43,384 nt of DNA from Prolixibacteraceae bacterium. GTDB lineage: Bacteria > Bacteroidota > Bacteroidia > Bacteroidales > Prolixibacteraceae. The position numbers and the translations under genes were made by a program. Below the pieces are notes generated by a model. It was given only the letters and a program-made list of their open reading frames with translations, had not been told where the DNA came from and did no database searches. Positions 22,638 to 32,500 of this stretch are shown piece after piece. Positions within the stretch are counted from its first letter, which is position 1. Every line of letters starts with the position of its first letter. The DNA is taken from NCBI GenBank assembly GCA_028282195.1, contig JANQII010000309.1:1-43384 (forward strand), read 5' to 3'.

Positions 22638-23684
22638 TTATCTAAAATACCGCTCAAGCCTGACTTCCGGATGTAATTCATTTATCTCGCCATATAACAA
22701 CTTTGCAAACTGTTTGGCGAAATAGGGGCCAAGCATGGTGCCTTTTGAGCCTAAGCCATTTAGAATGCCAGTTTGTGGTTTGTTTGGGTGAAGGCCAACT
22801 ACAGGACGGCGGTCATGTGTAGTTGGGCGGATGCCGGCTTTTTGATCAACAATTTCATATTTGTCGTTGAATATTTTTGATAGCTTCTGTTGCAGTTCTT
22901 CTTTAGCTTTATTGGTTGCAGTATCTGTTAAATCATCCCAGTTGTATGTAGCTCCCAATCTGAAAAAGTGTTTTTCTTCAGGCATTAAAAACAGGGCTTT
23001 GTTCAGAATAAAACTTGATTGATAATTTTCAGTTTTTATGCGTAGAACTTCCCCTTTGGTATGTTTAAAATGAATTTCACCGAAGAATGGGTTTTCAGAA
23101 GCCCGGTGTCCTTCGCAAAAGATTATTTTTTTTGCTGAAATACCTTTGTAGTTTACGTGTTCATCATCAAAACTAAGCTTGTCATAGTCAAAAACTTCAT
23201 CTCTAAACCGGTCCGTTTTAATAAGCTTTTCCCGTAATTTGCTGATTAACTCTCTGATATGAATCCGGCCGCTTTTTTCTACTTCACCAATTCCAAATGG
23301 AGAGTAAATGTATTCCAACTTTTCAATTACCGGAGTAGGGTTGATATATTCTTTCAATTCATTTTCAATTGACTTCCTTTTCCAGAAAAGAGCTTCTCCT
23401 TCTCCCAGGACTTTTTTGATTGTCAGCGGATAAAAAAGCGGAATGCCAAATTCTTTCTTAAGTTCATCATACGTTTTCAAAAGCTGAGGGTATAGCTCAT
23501 CAATTAACCAGGTCTTGGTCATTCGTCTGAATACAACCGGGTTTACCAAACCTGCTGCAACATCTGATGCTTTTGAGAACTGTAGATTGTCGAAAACCAA
23601 CACATCAGCATTTCTTTTTTGAAGTTCCCAATAAAGTAAACTTCCTGCTAAACCTTGTCCAACTATAATGTAATCAACTCTCAT
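22638..23684 (-). CDS. FAD-dependent oxidoreductase (DAO family)
   Basis: The N-terminal dinucleotide-binding fold VDYIIVGQGLAGSLLYWEL has the GxGxxG motif at residues 9-14. A C-terminal KAGIRPTTHDRRPVVGLHP and NGLGSKGTMLGPYFAK are typical of the D-amino-acid oxidase-like family (ThiO, SoxA, MnmC C-terminal domain). At 348 residues it is a single-domain oxidoreductase. Substrate is not known; amino acid or N-methyl amino acid oxidation is the family norm. It lies alone on the minus strand, convergent with the PEPCK-like gene and divergent from a methyltransferase gene. Confidence 0.85.
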   Translation of the reverse strand: MRVDYIIVGQGLAGSLLYWELQKRNADVLVFDNLQFSKASDVAAGLVNPVVFRRMTKTWLIDELYPQLLKTYDELKKEFGIPLFYPLTIKKVLGEGEALFWKRKSIENELKEYINPTPVIEKLEYIYSPFGIGEVEKSGRIHIRELISKLREKLIKTDRFRDEVFDYDKLSFDDEHVNYKGISAKKIIFCEGHRASENPFFGEIHFKHTKGEVLRIKTENYQSSFILNKALFLMPEEKHFFRLGATYNWDDLTDTATNKAKEELQQKLSKIFNDKYEIVDQKAGIRPTTHDRRPVVGLHPNKPQTGILNGLGSKGTMLGPYFAKQFAKLLYGEINELHPEVRLERYFR

Positions 23685-23835
23685 TGCAAACTATGACAGC
23701 AAGTGTATAAAAAATGTTCAACAATTAAAGTTCCTTTCTTTTGTTGTGAAACTTTAGTTTAAACTTTCAGCAATCTTTTTTGTATAAATTAGTGCAGAAA
23801 TAAATCATTTATAAAAGCTGATTGAGAAGAAGTTT

Positions 23836-24405
23836 ATGGAACCGAATTATTATAAAACCAAAGAGTCAGTAGAAGAATATATCAAATTAGCAAAAGATGT
23901 TAGCGGAAAAGAATTGATCGATAAGCTAAGAAATGTCCTGAAAACGGATTCATGTTTGCTTGAAATTGGTTCTGGTCCGGGTACTGACTGGAGAATTCTT
24001 AATGAGTATTACGATGTTATTGGTTCTGATAATTCAACAGAATTTTTGAAGCATCTTATAACCAGGAATCCCACTGGTGTATTTATAGAGTTGGATGCTT
24101 CTACATTGATGACGGACAGAAGATTTAATGGTATTTATTCCAACAAAGTATTGCATCATTTAAAAGACAACGAATTAATTGATTCGATAAAAAGGCAGTA
24201 TGGGATTTTACTTTCCCATGGAATAATTTGCCACTCTTTTTGGAAGGGAGAAGGTTCGGAGATTTTCAAAGGCCTTTATGTAAATTATCATACTGAACCG
24301 GATCTCTTAAATTTCTTTCAAGACTATTTTGAAATTCTTTCAATTGAAAGTTATAAGGAGTTTGAAGATGACGACTCACTATTGTTAATAGGTAGAAAAA
24401 GATAG
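23836..24405 (+). CDS. class I SAM-dependent methyltransferase
   Basis: A 189-residue protein with SAM-binding motif I CLLEIGSGPGTDW, an acidic end of strand 2 (VIGSDNS), and the post-motif region FNGIYSNKVLHHL characteristic of small-molecule methyltransferases of the Methyltransf_11/25 type. The substrate cannot be predicted. No close neighbours in the same direction within 200 bases suggest a pathway. The frame is intact and the ATG at 23836 begins directly at the conserved region. Confidence 0.8.
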   Translation: MEPNYYKTKESVEEYIKLAKDVSGKELIDKLRNVLKTDSCLLEIGSGPGTDWRILNEYYDVIGSDNSTEFLKHLITRNPTGVFIELDASTLMTDRRFNGIYSNKVLHHLKDNELIDSIKRQYGILLSHGIICHSFWKGEGSEIFKGLYVNYHTEPDLLNFFQDYFEILSIESYKEFEDDDSLLLIGRKR

Positions 24406-24524
24406 TTGTGTCCTGCAGCTTAGCCACGAACGAATGCGTAATCAACCCTCATTGCTAATTATTACATAAGACGATAAAAATGCTCAGATAAGTGCAATAT
24501 AGAATTGTGATCTGTTGATTTAAA

Positions 24525-24582
24525 TTTAATATTATTGATTCAATATTGAGTATTATTTATTTGTATTTTAATATTATTGATT
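24525..24582. promoter_or_regulatory. two exact 16-bp direct repeats upstream of the DUF2089 gene
   Basis: TTTAATATTATTGATT occurs at 24525-24540 and again at 24567-24582, 42 bases apart (four helical turns), in the 206-base gap before the DUF2089 operon. This is a candidate operator for the downstream HTH protein itself. The region is extremely AT-rich, so chance repetition is less improbable than it looks. Confidence 0.45.
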
Positions 24583-24611
24583 TTGTATTTGTTTTTATTT
24601 AATGATGTGTT

Positions 24612-24893
24612 ATGAATAAAAGGTTGCCTATTATCTGTCCAAGTTGTGATAATCAATTAAAAGTTAAACAATTGATTTGCACTCACTGCGAAACAGAATT
24701 GACCGGACTATTCAGTCTCCCGTCTGTTTCGCGATTTACAACCGATGAGCAAAATTTCATTCTTGATTTTGTTCGTGCAAGTGGAAGCCTAAAATTGATG
24801 GCGCAAAACATGAAGCTAAGCTATCCTACGGTTCGTAACCGTTTGGATGAAATCATTGCGAAAATTAATAAAACCAGCACGAATGAAGACTAA
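24612..24893 (+). CDS. DUF2089 protein: zinc ribbon plus helix-turn-helix
   Basis: Small (93 residues) likely transcription factor. Two CxxC pairs (CPSC at residues 9-12, CTHC at 23-26) form a zinc ribbon. The C-terminal part FVRASGSLKLMAQNMKLSYP then TVRNRLDEIIAKI is a helix-turn-helix of the DUF2089 type. It overlaps the next gene, a Yip1-like membrane protein, by 11 bases. Proteins of this kind usually control the small membrane-protein operon they head; here the direct repeats at 24525 and 24567 are possible binding sites. Confidence 0.85.
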   Translation: MNKRLPIICPSCDNQLKVKQLICTHCETELTGLFSLPSVSRFTTDEQNFILDFVRASGSLKLMAQNMKLSYPTVRNRLDEIIAKINKTSTNED

Positions 24894-25419
24894 CTATATA
24901 TATAATCCATTTGTTCGAATTGCAGGATATGAAGCTTTGCTGATTGGTTTGTTAACTTTCCTGGCAACCTGTTTTCTTGCATTTAAAACGGGCACCCACT
25001 TTATCGGACTTTCTGAAGTGTCTTTTGCAAAAGATGCTCCCTTTTGGTTTTTCTTTATTGAAAACCTGATAGTCTGGTTATCTCTATCAGTTTTTGTATT
25101 TATAATTGGTCTGTTTTTATCCAAGTCACGAATCAGGTTTTGCGATGTTTTAGGCACTTTGCTGTTGGCCAGGGTTCCACTAATAATTGTTCCTTGCCTG
25201 AGATTAACCCCTGCTTTTCAGAGTTTCATTGTTGGTTCGTGGCAGCTTCAATTTACCAACATCATTTATTATTTGTCAATGATCTGGACTCTGGTACTTG
25301 TATTTAATGCAATCAAGGTTTCCTGCAATTTGAAAGAAAAAAAACTAATAATAGTCTTCATTGTCAGTGTTTTGCTGGCAGAGGTAATTTCAATAACCGT
25401 TATAAACAATTTAAATTAA
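24883..25419 (+). CDS. Yip1-family-like integral membrane protein
   Basis: A 178-residue protein with five predicted membrane segments. Patterns such as FCDVLGTLLLARVPLIIVPCL and WTLVLVFNAIKVSCNLKEKK are like Yip1-domain (PF04893) proteins of Bacteroidota. An in-frame ATG at 24847 would add 12 residues, but it lies deep inside the DUF2089 frame and adds a basic non-conserved leader, so ATG 24883 is preferred. It is the middle gene of a three-gene operon. Function is unknown; Yip1-like proteins in bacteria are not characterised. Confidence 0.7.
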   Translation: MKTNYIYNPFVRIAGYEALLIGLLTFLATCFLAFKTGTHFIGLSEVSFAKDAPFWFFFIENLIVWLSLSVFVFIIGLFLSKSRIRFCDVLGTLLLARVPLIIVPCLRLTPAFQSFIVGSWQLQFTNIIYYLSMIWTLVLVFNAIKVSCNLKEKKLIIVFIVSVLLAEVISITVINNLN

Positions 25420-25425
25420 ACAGTC

Positions 25426-25860
25426 ATGAAAAAAATTACACTCGTGCTAACATTGTGCACCTTATTTTTAGTTAGTGCTTTTGGTCAGGAAAGACTAAAA
25501 GATTCTGAAATAAACCAAAGCAAGCTCACAATTGCTAAAGAATTTGCTAAAAAGTATTTATCTACCTTGAACAAAGAAGGCACATATGAATTTAAGGATG
25601 AAGCAATAGAGGCATTAAAAAACTTATTAACTGCTGAAAATCAAAATCAGATGAAAAAACATCTGAAAAGCCAGTTTGGAAACTATGTCGCGCATGATTT
25701 TGCAGAGGCTTGGGGCATGGGGGGCACTCAAATACAAATCTTTAGGTTTAAAGCAGATTTTAAAGATAGCGTTAAAAAAGTAGAAGCCAGGGTAGTCGTT
25801 GATGATAAGGATAAAATTGCAGGGTTTTGGATAAAACCCTGGTCTGATGTGTTGCAATAA
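25426..25860 (+). CDS. small secreted protein, possibly DUF3887-like
   Basis: A cleavable signal peptide (MKKITLVLTLCTLFLVSAFG, cut before QE) leads a mature domain of about 120 residues. AKEFAKKYLSTLNKEGTYEF then a Gly-rich turn (AWGMGGTQIQIFRF) and paired strands (KVEARVVVDDKDKIAGFWIKP) suggest a DUF3887/NTF2-like fold, in which an enzyme-like cone binds small ligands, but I cannot assign a function. It follows the Yip1-like gene by six bases and closes the operon, which has a terminator right after it. Confidence 0.6.
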   Translation: MKKITLVLTLCTLFLVSAFGQERLKDSEINQSKLTIAKEFAKKYLSTLNKEGTYEFKDEAIEALKNLLTAENQNQMKKHLKSQFGNYVAHDFAEAWGMGGTQIQIFRFKADFKDSVKKVEARVVVDDKDKIAGFWIKPWSDVLQ

Positions 25861-25884
25861 TAACAGAAAACAATTAAACTTTTT

Positions 25885-25914
25885 CCCTTCGTTTTAAATG
25901 CGAGGGGTTTTTTT
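25885..25914 (+). terminator. terminator of the DUF2089-Yip1 operon
   Basis: CCCTTCG (25885-25891) pairs with CGAGGGG (25901-25907) with one G-U pair, then a run of seven T (25908-25914). Confidence 0.8.
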
Positions 25915-26036
25915 GTTTTTGGAAGTTTCTAAATCCAAAATCGGTAATAAAAAAATGAACGTTCTATCTAAAAGAACATAAAATTCAGTAAATTGCTTTT
26001 CAGAAAAATATAGAAACGAACCCCAATTAAGATTTC

Positions 26037-27587
26037 ATGCCTGGGTTTAAAATATTTATTAGTAGTGTACAAGATGAGTTTGCTAAAGAGCGAAAGAAAC
26101 TGGTAGAGTATCTTTTAGCTGATCCTTTGTTAGGTAGATTTTTTGAACCATTTATTTTTGAGCAGTTACCAGCCATAGACCGAAGAGTTGATAAACTATA
26201 CTTGAAAGAGGTTGCTCAATGTGATATTTATTTGGGAATTTTGGGGACACAATATGGCTTCGAGGATGAAGATGGCATTTCACCTACTGAAAGAGAGTTT
26301 GATCGGGCAACGAACCTGCATAAGACAAGGTTGGTTTTTTTGTCTGATCATTCTGATGATGAAAGACATCCCAAAGAACTGGAATTTATATTAAAAGCTC
26401 AGGCAGTTTTAATTAGAAAGCGTTTTGGTACTATTGATGAACTGAAGTCGGCTGTTTATGCTTCTTTGGTGAATTTTCTTATTGAAAAGGAAGCGATACA
26501 AGTAGGGCCTTTTGATGCTGCATTAAATAGTAAAGCTACACTTGATGACATTGATACAGATAAAATAAGATGGTTTATTCGAATTGCCCGATCAAAAAGA
26601 GGATTTCCTCTTCCCGAAGAGTCCGGCCCAAAAGAAGTTTTGATTCATTTAAACTTAATGAATGATGAACGTATCCGTAATGCAGCCCTTTTGTTGTTTG
26701 GGAAACAACCACAGCATTTCTTTATAAATTCAGAGGTTCGCTGTGCACATTTTCATGGGAAGGAGGTAGCAAAACCAATTCCTTCTTATAAGGTTTTTAA
26801 GGGTAATGTTTTTGAGTTGGTTGATCAATCTCTTGATTTTGTTTTATCTAAATTGGATTATTCAGTTGGCACAAGAGAAGAAAGTGTTCAAATACCTGGA
26901 GGGTATGAAATTCCCAAAGAAATTATTGCTGAAGCTATTGTCAACAGTATTGCACATCGTGACTACACGAGCAATGGCAGTGTGCAGGTTATGCTTTTTA
27001 AAGATCGAATGGAAATCTGGAACCCTGGTTCTTTGCCAATGGGATGGACAACTGAAAAATTGAAAAAGCTACATTCGTCTATTCCCGCAAATCCTTTATT
27101 GGCTGAACCCATGTATTTGACCGGGTACATAGAACGACTTGGAACAGGTACAGCAGATATGGTTCGTTTGGCAAAAAAAGTAGGTTTGCCTGAACCGCAA
27201 TTCATACAGGAGGATTCTTTTCAGGTTGTTGTTTACAGATTGGTTGAAGATGATACCAGACAAGTTACGGAACAAGTTGCCGTATATGATACTGGCCATG
27301 ATACTGGCCATGATACTGGCCATGATACTGGCCATGATACAGCTGATCTTACAAGTCAGATTAGCATGTTGATAAGTGCCTTTAAAGGAGGAGAAATGAG
27401 TCGAACAGAAATGCAAGATGTATTACAGGTAAAACACAGGTCTCAGTTTAGGGAAAGTTTTCTTGAGCCAGCTGTTGATTTAGGACTGCTCGAAATGACA
27501 ATCCCAGATAAACCTCAAAGTAAAAATCAGAAATACAGACTTACTAAAAAAGGCCTGGCTTTACAGCAAAAACTGAGAGGTAAGTAA
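26037..27587 (+). CDS. DUF4062 plus HATPase (RecG/AlbA-like) protein with a repeat linker
   Basis: Three parts are visible. Residues about 4-90 (FKIFISSVQDEFAKERKKLV, then CDIYLGILGTQYG) are a DUF4062 domain, distantly TIR-like. Residues about 280-400 (IPKEIIAEAIVNSIAHRDYT, GSVQVMLFKDRMEIWNPG, YLTGYIERLGTGTADMV) are the GHKL-type ATPase found in RecG/AlbA-like regulators. The C-terminus (about 435-516) is a winged helix. Between them, DTGH is repeated four times (residues 418-433), coded by an exact 12-bp tandem repeat. Proteins of this layout are frequent accessory genes, some linked with defence; role here unknown. Intact, with 14 bases to the convergent neighbour. Confidence 0.8.
   Translation: MPGFKIFISSVQDEFAKERKKLVEYLLADPLLGRFFEPFIFEQLPAIDRRVDKLYLKEVAQCDIYLGILGTQYGFEDEDGISPTEREFDRATNLHKTRLVFLSDHSDDERHPKELEFILKAQAVLIRKRFGTIDELKSAVYASLVNFLIEKEAIQVGPFDAALNSKATLDDIDTDKIRWFIRIARSKRGFPLPEESGPKEVLIHLNLMNDERIRNAALLLFGKQPQHFFINSEVRCAHFHGKEVAKPIPSYKVFKGNVFELVDQSLDFVLSKLDYSVGTREESVQIPGGYEIPKEIIAEAIVNSIAHRDYTSNGSVQVMLFKDRMEIWNPGSLPMGWTTEKLKKLHSSIPANPLLAEPMYLTGYIERLGTGTADMVRLAKKVGLPEPQFIQEDSFQVVVYRLVEDDTRQVTEQVAVYDTGHDTGHDTGHDTGHDTADLTSQISMLISAFKGGEMSRTEMQDVLQVKHRSQFRESFLEPAVDLGLLEMTIPDKPQSKNQKYRLTKKGLALQQKLRGK
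27288..27340 (+). repeat. in-frame 12-bp tandem repeat inside the DUF4062-ATPase gene
   Basis: GATACTGGCCAT is repeated four times without change (27288-27335), followed by a partial GATAC. Each unit codes Asp-Thr-Gly-His, so gains or losses of units keep the frame and change only the linker length. Confidence 0.95.
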
Positions 27588-27601
27588 AATAGCTCGAATA
27601 C

Positions 27602-28438
27602 CTACCTCAACTCAATCTCTGAAAAAACCGGCAAATGATCAGACGGGTAGCGTTGATCTTTTGAGTCAGTAAGTACCCCATATTTTTTTACCGAAGCTTT
27701 TCCGCGAACAAAAATGTAATCAATACGCCTGTCCAGCGGGCTGTTAAAATCAAAACCATTAAATGTCCCTTCAGGGCCATATGCAGGTTCAATTGAAATC
27801 TTTTTGGTGTCAAAGAAAGCGGCATCAATCCTTGAGTATGGTTTAGAATCTGGCGTAAAATTGAGATCACCCATAAAAACAACAGGCCAGTCTTTTTCAT
27901 TCAGTTCATTTATTTTGTACATAATCAGGCGTGCAGCTTCATCTCGTGCAACTGCTCCTTTATGATCGAAATGGGTATTGAATACCCAGAATGATTTGTG
28001 TTTGTCATAGTCTTCCAGTAAAACGTAAGTGCAGATGCGTGGAAGAGCTGCATCCCAGCTTTTGCTTGGGAATTCAGGTGTTTTTGACAACCAAAACCAA
28101 CCATGGTCTTTTAACTGAAAGCGTCTGGAATTATAGAAAATAGGAGAGTATTCCCCACTGGCTTTTCCATTATCCCGGCCAACACCCACACGGTCAAAAC
28201 CAGCCATATGATCTTCAACATAGGTAACCTGATGGTAAAGGGCTTCCTGCAAACCAAAAACATCAGCCTTGTGAAACTTTAATAATGCAATTACATCTTC
28301 TTTGCGGTTATCCCAGGCATTTACACCATCATCCGGGTTATCGTAGCGAATGTTGTAAGTAATTAAACATACATTTTGTGCCATTGATTCACTAATGCAG
28401 AAACAAACTAAAGTTAATATAAATAAAACTGATTTCAT
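27602..28438 (-). CDS. secreted endonuclease/exonuclease/phosphatase family protein
   Basis: EEP-superfamily hydrolase with a cleavable signal peptide (cut after SMAQ). Motifs along the chain: LITYNIRYDNPDDGVNAW, DVFGLQEAL (metal-binding Glu), FWVFNTHFDHKG, VVFMGDLNFTPDS (Asp and Asn of the active site), and YPSDHLPVFSEI (catalytic Asp-His). These are complete for a metal-dependent phosphodiesterase or phosphatase. Substrate could be a nucleic acid, phospholipid or phosphosugar; secretion fits nutrient scavenging. It runs 15 bases after a secreted esterase gene, likely as one operon. Confidence 0.9.
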   Translation of the reverse strand: MKSVLFILTLVCFCISESMAQNVCLITYNIRYDNPDDGVNAWDNRKEDVIALLKFHKADVFGLQEALYHQVTYVEDHMAGFDRVGVGRDNGKASGEYSPIFYNSRRFQLKDHGWFWLSKTPEFPSKSWDAALPRICTYVLLEDYDKHKSFWVFNTHFDHKGAVARDEAARLIMYKINELNEKDWPVVFMGDLNFTPDSKPYSRIDAAFFDTKKISIEPAYGPEGTFNGFDFNSPLDRRIDYIFVRGKASVKKYGVLTDSKDQRYPSDHLPVFSEIELR

Positions 28439-28453
28439 GGATATAAGATTATA

Positions 28454-29407
28454 TTATTCAGTACAAAAAATAAAGCCTGGATATTCACATTGATGCTCAC
28501 CGGGAACAATGGTGTGAATTTGATCGTGTGAACCTTTCAATACAAAACGATAACAGAACTCTATAATTTCATTGAAATAAATTTTCATTGGACTACTTGC
28601 AAGACTATGGTTCCCCCCACATGTTGTATGTAACCAGTATGGTTTACCAATTTGTCTCAATTTTTCAGCAATAGAATAAGAACCATGCAAGATTAAATAT
28701 CCTGCCTTTTCTTCACTACAATAATGATGCGGTGCAGAACCATATGGAACAAGATTATCACACGTTCCATGAAAAAACAGGGATGGAATTGCAGACTCGT
28801 TATATACTTTGTTGATATTTTGAATTGCACCAGCCATCCCAATTACCCCTGCATATGAAACCGGACCGGAATCAAGTCCATAACAGTATGGTGGTTCATA
28901 AGCTGCCATTAGAACCGTTTCAGCTCCGGCACTACTACCGGATAAGATAATTTTATGGGGATCAATACCAAAAGCATCACGTTGCTGGATCAGGAAGAAT
29001 GTGGCATCCTGTAAGTCTTCTACGGCAGCATCAAATGTTTTTAATTTTTCATAGACCGGACAATCACATCCGAATCCTGTAGGTTTGTTTTTCCGGGTAA
29101 GTCGATAGGTAATTGAAACTGCAACATAACCATATTTAGCAATTTGTTTACAAAACGATTTTGCCTTTTTATTATCTCTTTTACCACCACTAAATCCTCC
29201 ACCATGGACATATATAACGACAGGGCGGTTTATCTCGTTGTCAAAAGCCGGGGTATAAACATCAAGCATTAATTCCTGCGTATCTTTTTTGGCGTATGTA
29301 TATGTTTCAATTAAAACAGAATCAGTTATATGCTCAAGATAACGTTCCTGTGCATTCAGGTTTAAAATGAAAAGGATTAAGCTTGAAATAAATAGAAACT
29401 GTTTCAT
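28454..29407 (-). CDS. secreted alpha/beta hydrolase (carboxylesterase-like)
   Basis: After a signal peptide (cut after LNA), the chain has the oxyanion-hole motif YVHGGGFSGG, a nucleophile elbow LSGSSAGAE (Ser in GSSAG), an acidic candidate in FHGTCDNLVP and a His candidate in GGNHSLAS. This is the serine esterase arrangement of the BD-FAE/HSL-like group; the substrate is an ester but not predictable. Several cysteines (CDCP, CDN, TTCGG, QCEYPGFIFC) suggest disulfides in the secreted protein. It is first of two genes on the minus strand. Confidence 0.85.
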   Translation of the reverse strand: MKQFLFISSLILFILNLNAQERYLEHITDSVLIETYTYAKKDTQELMLDVYTPAFDNEINRPVVIYVHGGGFSGGKRDNKKAKSFCKQIAKYGYVAVSITYRLTRKNKPTGFGCDCPVYEKLKTFDAAVEDLQDATFFLIQQRDAFGIDPHKIILSGSSAGAETVLMAAYEPPYCYGLDSGPVSYAGVIGMAGAIQNINKVYNESAIPSLFFHGTCDNLVPYGSAPHHYCSEEKAGYLILHGSYSIAEKLRQIGKPYWLHTTCGGNHSLASSPMKIYFNEIIEFCYRFVLKGSHDQIHTIVPGEHQCEYPGFIFCTE

Positions 29408-29522
29408 TTACATGGTTTAAAGTTTTTCTTAACTGATGCGAAATTAGAAAAACATTTTGAGCATAATAAAATAATTCTAATGAATTTCTTTTAAGACAGA
29501 TAAAGCCCGGTTTTCCCTTATG

Positions 29523-29550
29523 AAAAAGCCGCCTCGTAATGAGACGGCTT
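29523..29550 (-). terminator. terminator of the carA-carB operon
   Basis: Read on the minus strand, AAGCCGTCTC pairs with GAGGCGGCTT around a five-base loop, one T-G pair, and is followed by a run of T. It starts seven bases after the carB stop codon. Confidence 0.85.
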
Positions 29551-29556
29551 ATATTT

Positions 29557-32500
29557 TTATGCTTTGTATTCATCCCATCGTTTGATGGCAATATCTTCAG
29601 CAGAATATTTGCAAATGGCATAAATAAATGCACTGGCTACACGGGCGTTGGTAATGAGTGGGATATTAAAGTCGATTGAATTACGACGGATTTTATATCC
29701 GTTGCTCAACTCACGTTTCGTATAGTTCTTTGGAATATTGATAACCAGATCAATTTTCTTCTCACTCAAATACTCAATGGTATTTGGTGATTGGTCTTCC
29801 TCATCCGGCCAGTGCAACATAGTCGATTCAACTTTATTTTCACGTAAGAAACGGTGAGTTCCTTCTGTCGCGAAAACTTTGTAACCGCGCTGTACCAACA
29901 TACGTGCACTGTTTAACATTTCCAGTTTAGAGCGTGCAGGACCTGAAGAAATCAGGATATTCTTTTTAGGGAATCTATACCCTACAGAAAGCATCGATTT
30001 CAGGATAGCTTCGTAGTAATCATCACCAATACATGCAACTTCTCCTGTTGAAGACATGTCTACGCCCAATACCGGGTCAGCATTCAACAAGCGGGCAAAT
30101 GAGAACTGAGGGGCTTTTACACCAACATAATCAAGTTCAAACAATGATTTATCCGGTTTTGTATAAGGAACCCCAAGCATAACCTTGGTCGCAATTTCAA
30201 TCAGGTTAATCTTCATTACTTTCGATACAAATGGGAAGCTTCTTGAAGCACGCAGGTTACATTCAATAACCTTAATGTCGTTATCTTTTGCAAGAAACTG
30301 CATATTGAAAGGCCCTGATATTTCGAGTGCTTTAGCAGTCTGTTTTGAAATCTTCTTAATCCGGCGAATGGTTTCTACATACAGCTTTTGAGGTGGAAAA
30401 ACGATAGTTGCATCCCCGGAGTGAACACCTGCAAACTCAACGTGTTCTGAAATAGCGTAAGCAACAACTTCACCTTTATCTGCAACAGCATCTATTTCGA
30501 TTTCTTTCGCTTGCTCAATAAATTCTGAAACGACAACCGGATGTTCTTTCGAAACATCAGCAGCCAGGTTCAGGAAGTGTTCCAGTTGGTCTTTATTGGA
30601 AACCACATTCATTGCTGCACCTGAAAGTACATAAGAAGGACGGATCAACACCGGGAAATCAACTTCTTCTACAAATTTATAAATGTCATCAATGCTCGTT
30701 AGTTCGCTCCAACGTGGCTGGTCTACACCTAATTGATCAAGTAATGAACTAAACTTTTTACGATCTTCGGCATTGTCGATCTTTTTAGCTGTTGTCCCGA
30801 GAATGGGTACATTCTGGCTGTCAAGTTTCATCGCCAGGTTATTCGGAATCTGCCCTCCTACAGAAAGAATAACACCTTTTGGATCTTCAAGATCGATGAT
30901 GTCCATTACACGTTCAAACGTCAATTCATCAAAAAACAGGCGATCACAAGTATCATAATCCGTACTTACTGTTTCCGGGTTGTAATTGATCATGATAGAG
31001 CGGTAACCTTTTTTGCGAATAGTATTCACTGCATTAACGGAACACCAGTCGAATTCAACAGAACTACCAATTCTGTATGCACCAGAGCCTAAAACGATTA
31101 TTGGTTGCTCATCATTGCCAAACTCAACATCGTGTTCAGAACCATTATAGGTAAGGTACAGGTAATTCGTTTGTGCAGGATATTCCCCGGCCAACGTGTC
31201 AATTTGCTTAACAAAGGGTGTTATGCCTTTGTTTTTTCTTAGAGTACGTACTTCAACCAATTTGGTAAACATGTCTTTAGCAGGGGTATTTGTTACTAAA
31301 CGGGCAATTTGAAAATCAGAAAAACCTGCCTTTTTGGTTTCCAATAAAAGTTCGTCAGATATTTTTTCTAAAGAACCAACTTCCTGAAGCTTCAATTTTA
31401 GCTTATGTATTTTATAAAGCTTTTGCAGGAACCAGCGGTCAATCTTGGTTTTTTCATAAATATCTTCAATGGTGTAAGCTTTTTCAAAGGCTGCAGCAAT
31501 GGCAAAAATTCGGCGATCGGTTGGATTTACCAATTCCTCGTCAATCTCTTCAATGGTAATTTCATCTTTGTTGGCAACAAAACCATGCATACCCAATCCA
31601 ATCATCCGAATGCCCTTTTGCATAGCTTCTTCGAAAGAACGGCCAATAGCCATAATTTCACCAACCGACTTCATCGAGCTTCCAATGTTTTTAGAAACAC
31701 CGCTGAATTTATTTAGGTCCCAACGGGGGATTTTACAAACAATATAGTCAAGTGCTGGCTCGAAACATGCTGTTGTGACCTTGGTCACCGTATTTTTTAA
31801 TTCGTGTAGCCCGTACCCAAGGCCCAGTTTAGCAGCGACAAACGCAAGTGGGTATCCTGTAGCCTTAGAAGCTAATGCAGAAGAACGTGAAAGACGGGCA
31901 TTCACCTCAATCACACGGTAATCTTCTGAAAATGGATCAAGGGTAAATTGCACGTTACATTCACCAATAACCCCAATGTGGCGGATAATCTTGATCGAGA
32001 TTGCCCTCAATTTATGATACTCAGCATTTGATAATGTTTGCGATGGGGCAACTACGATACTTTCACCGGTATGGATACCCAGTGGGTCAAAGTTTTCCAT
32101 ATTACAAACCGTAATACAATTATCGTATTTATCGCGTACAACTTCGTATTCAACTTCTTTCCATCCTTTTAAAGATTCTTCCACCAAAATTTGTGGTGAA
32201 TATGAGAATGCTTTCGAGGCAAGTTTTTCCAGTTCTTCATCGTTAGAGCAGAAACCACTACCCATCCCACCAAGCGTGTAGGCGGCACGGATAATAATTG
32301 GGAAACCTAAATCCTTCGCAGCTTGCTTGGCTTCTTTCATATTCACACAAGCAACACTTTTAGGCGTTTTTACATCAATTTCTTTTAACTTTCCAGCAAA
32401 AATTTCACGGTCCTCTGTGTCAATAATTGCTTGAACAGGCGTTCCAACAACCTCTAAATTATATGCTTCAAGAATTCCTTTTTCATAAAGTTTTACCCCG

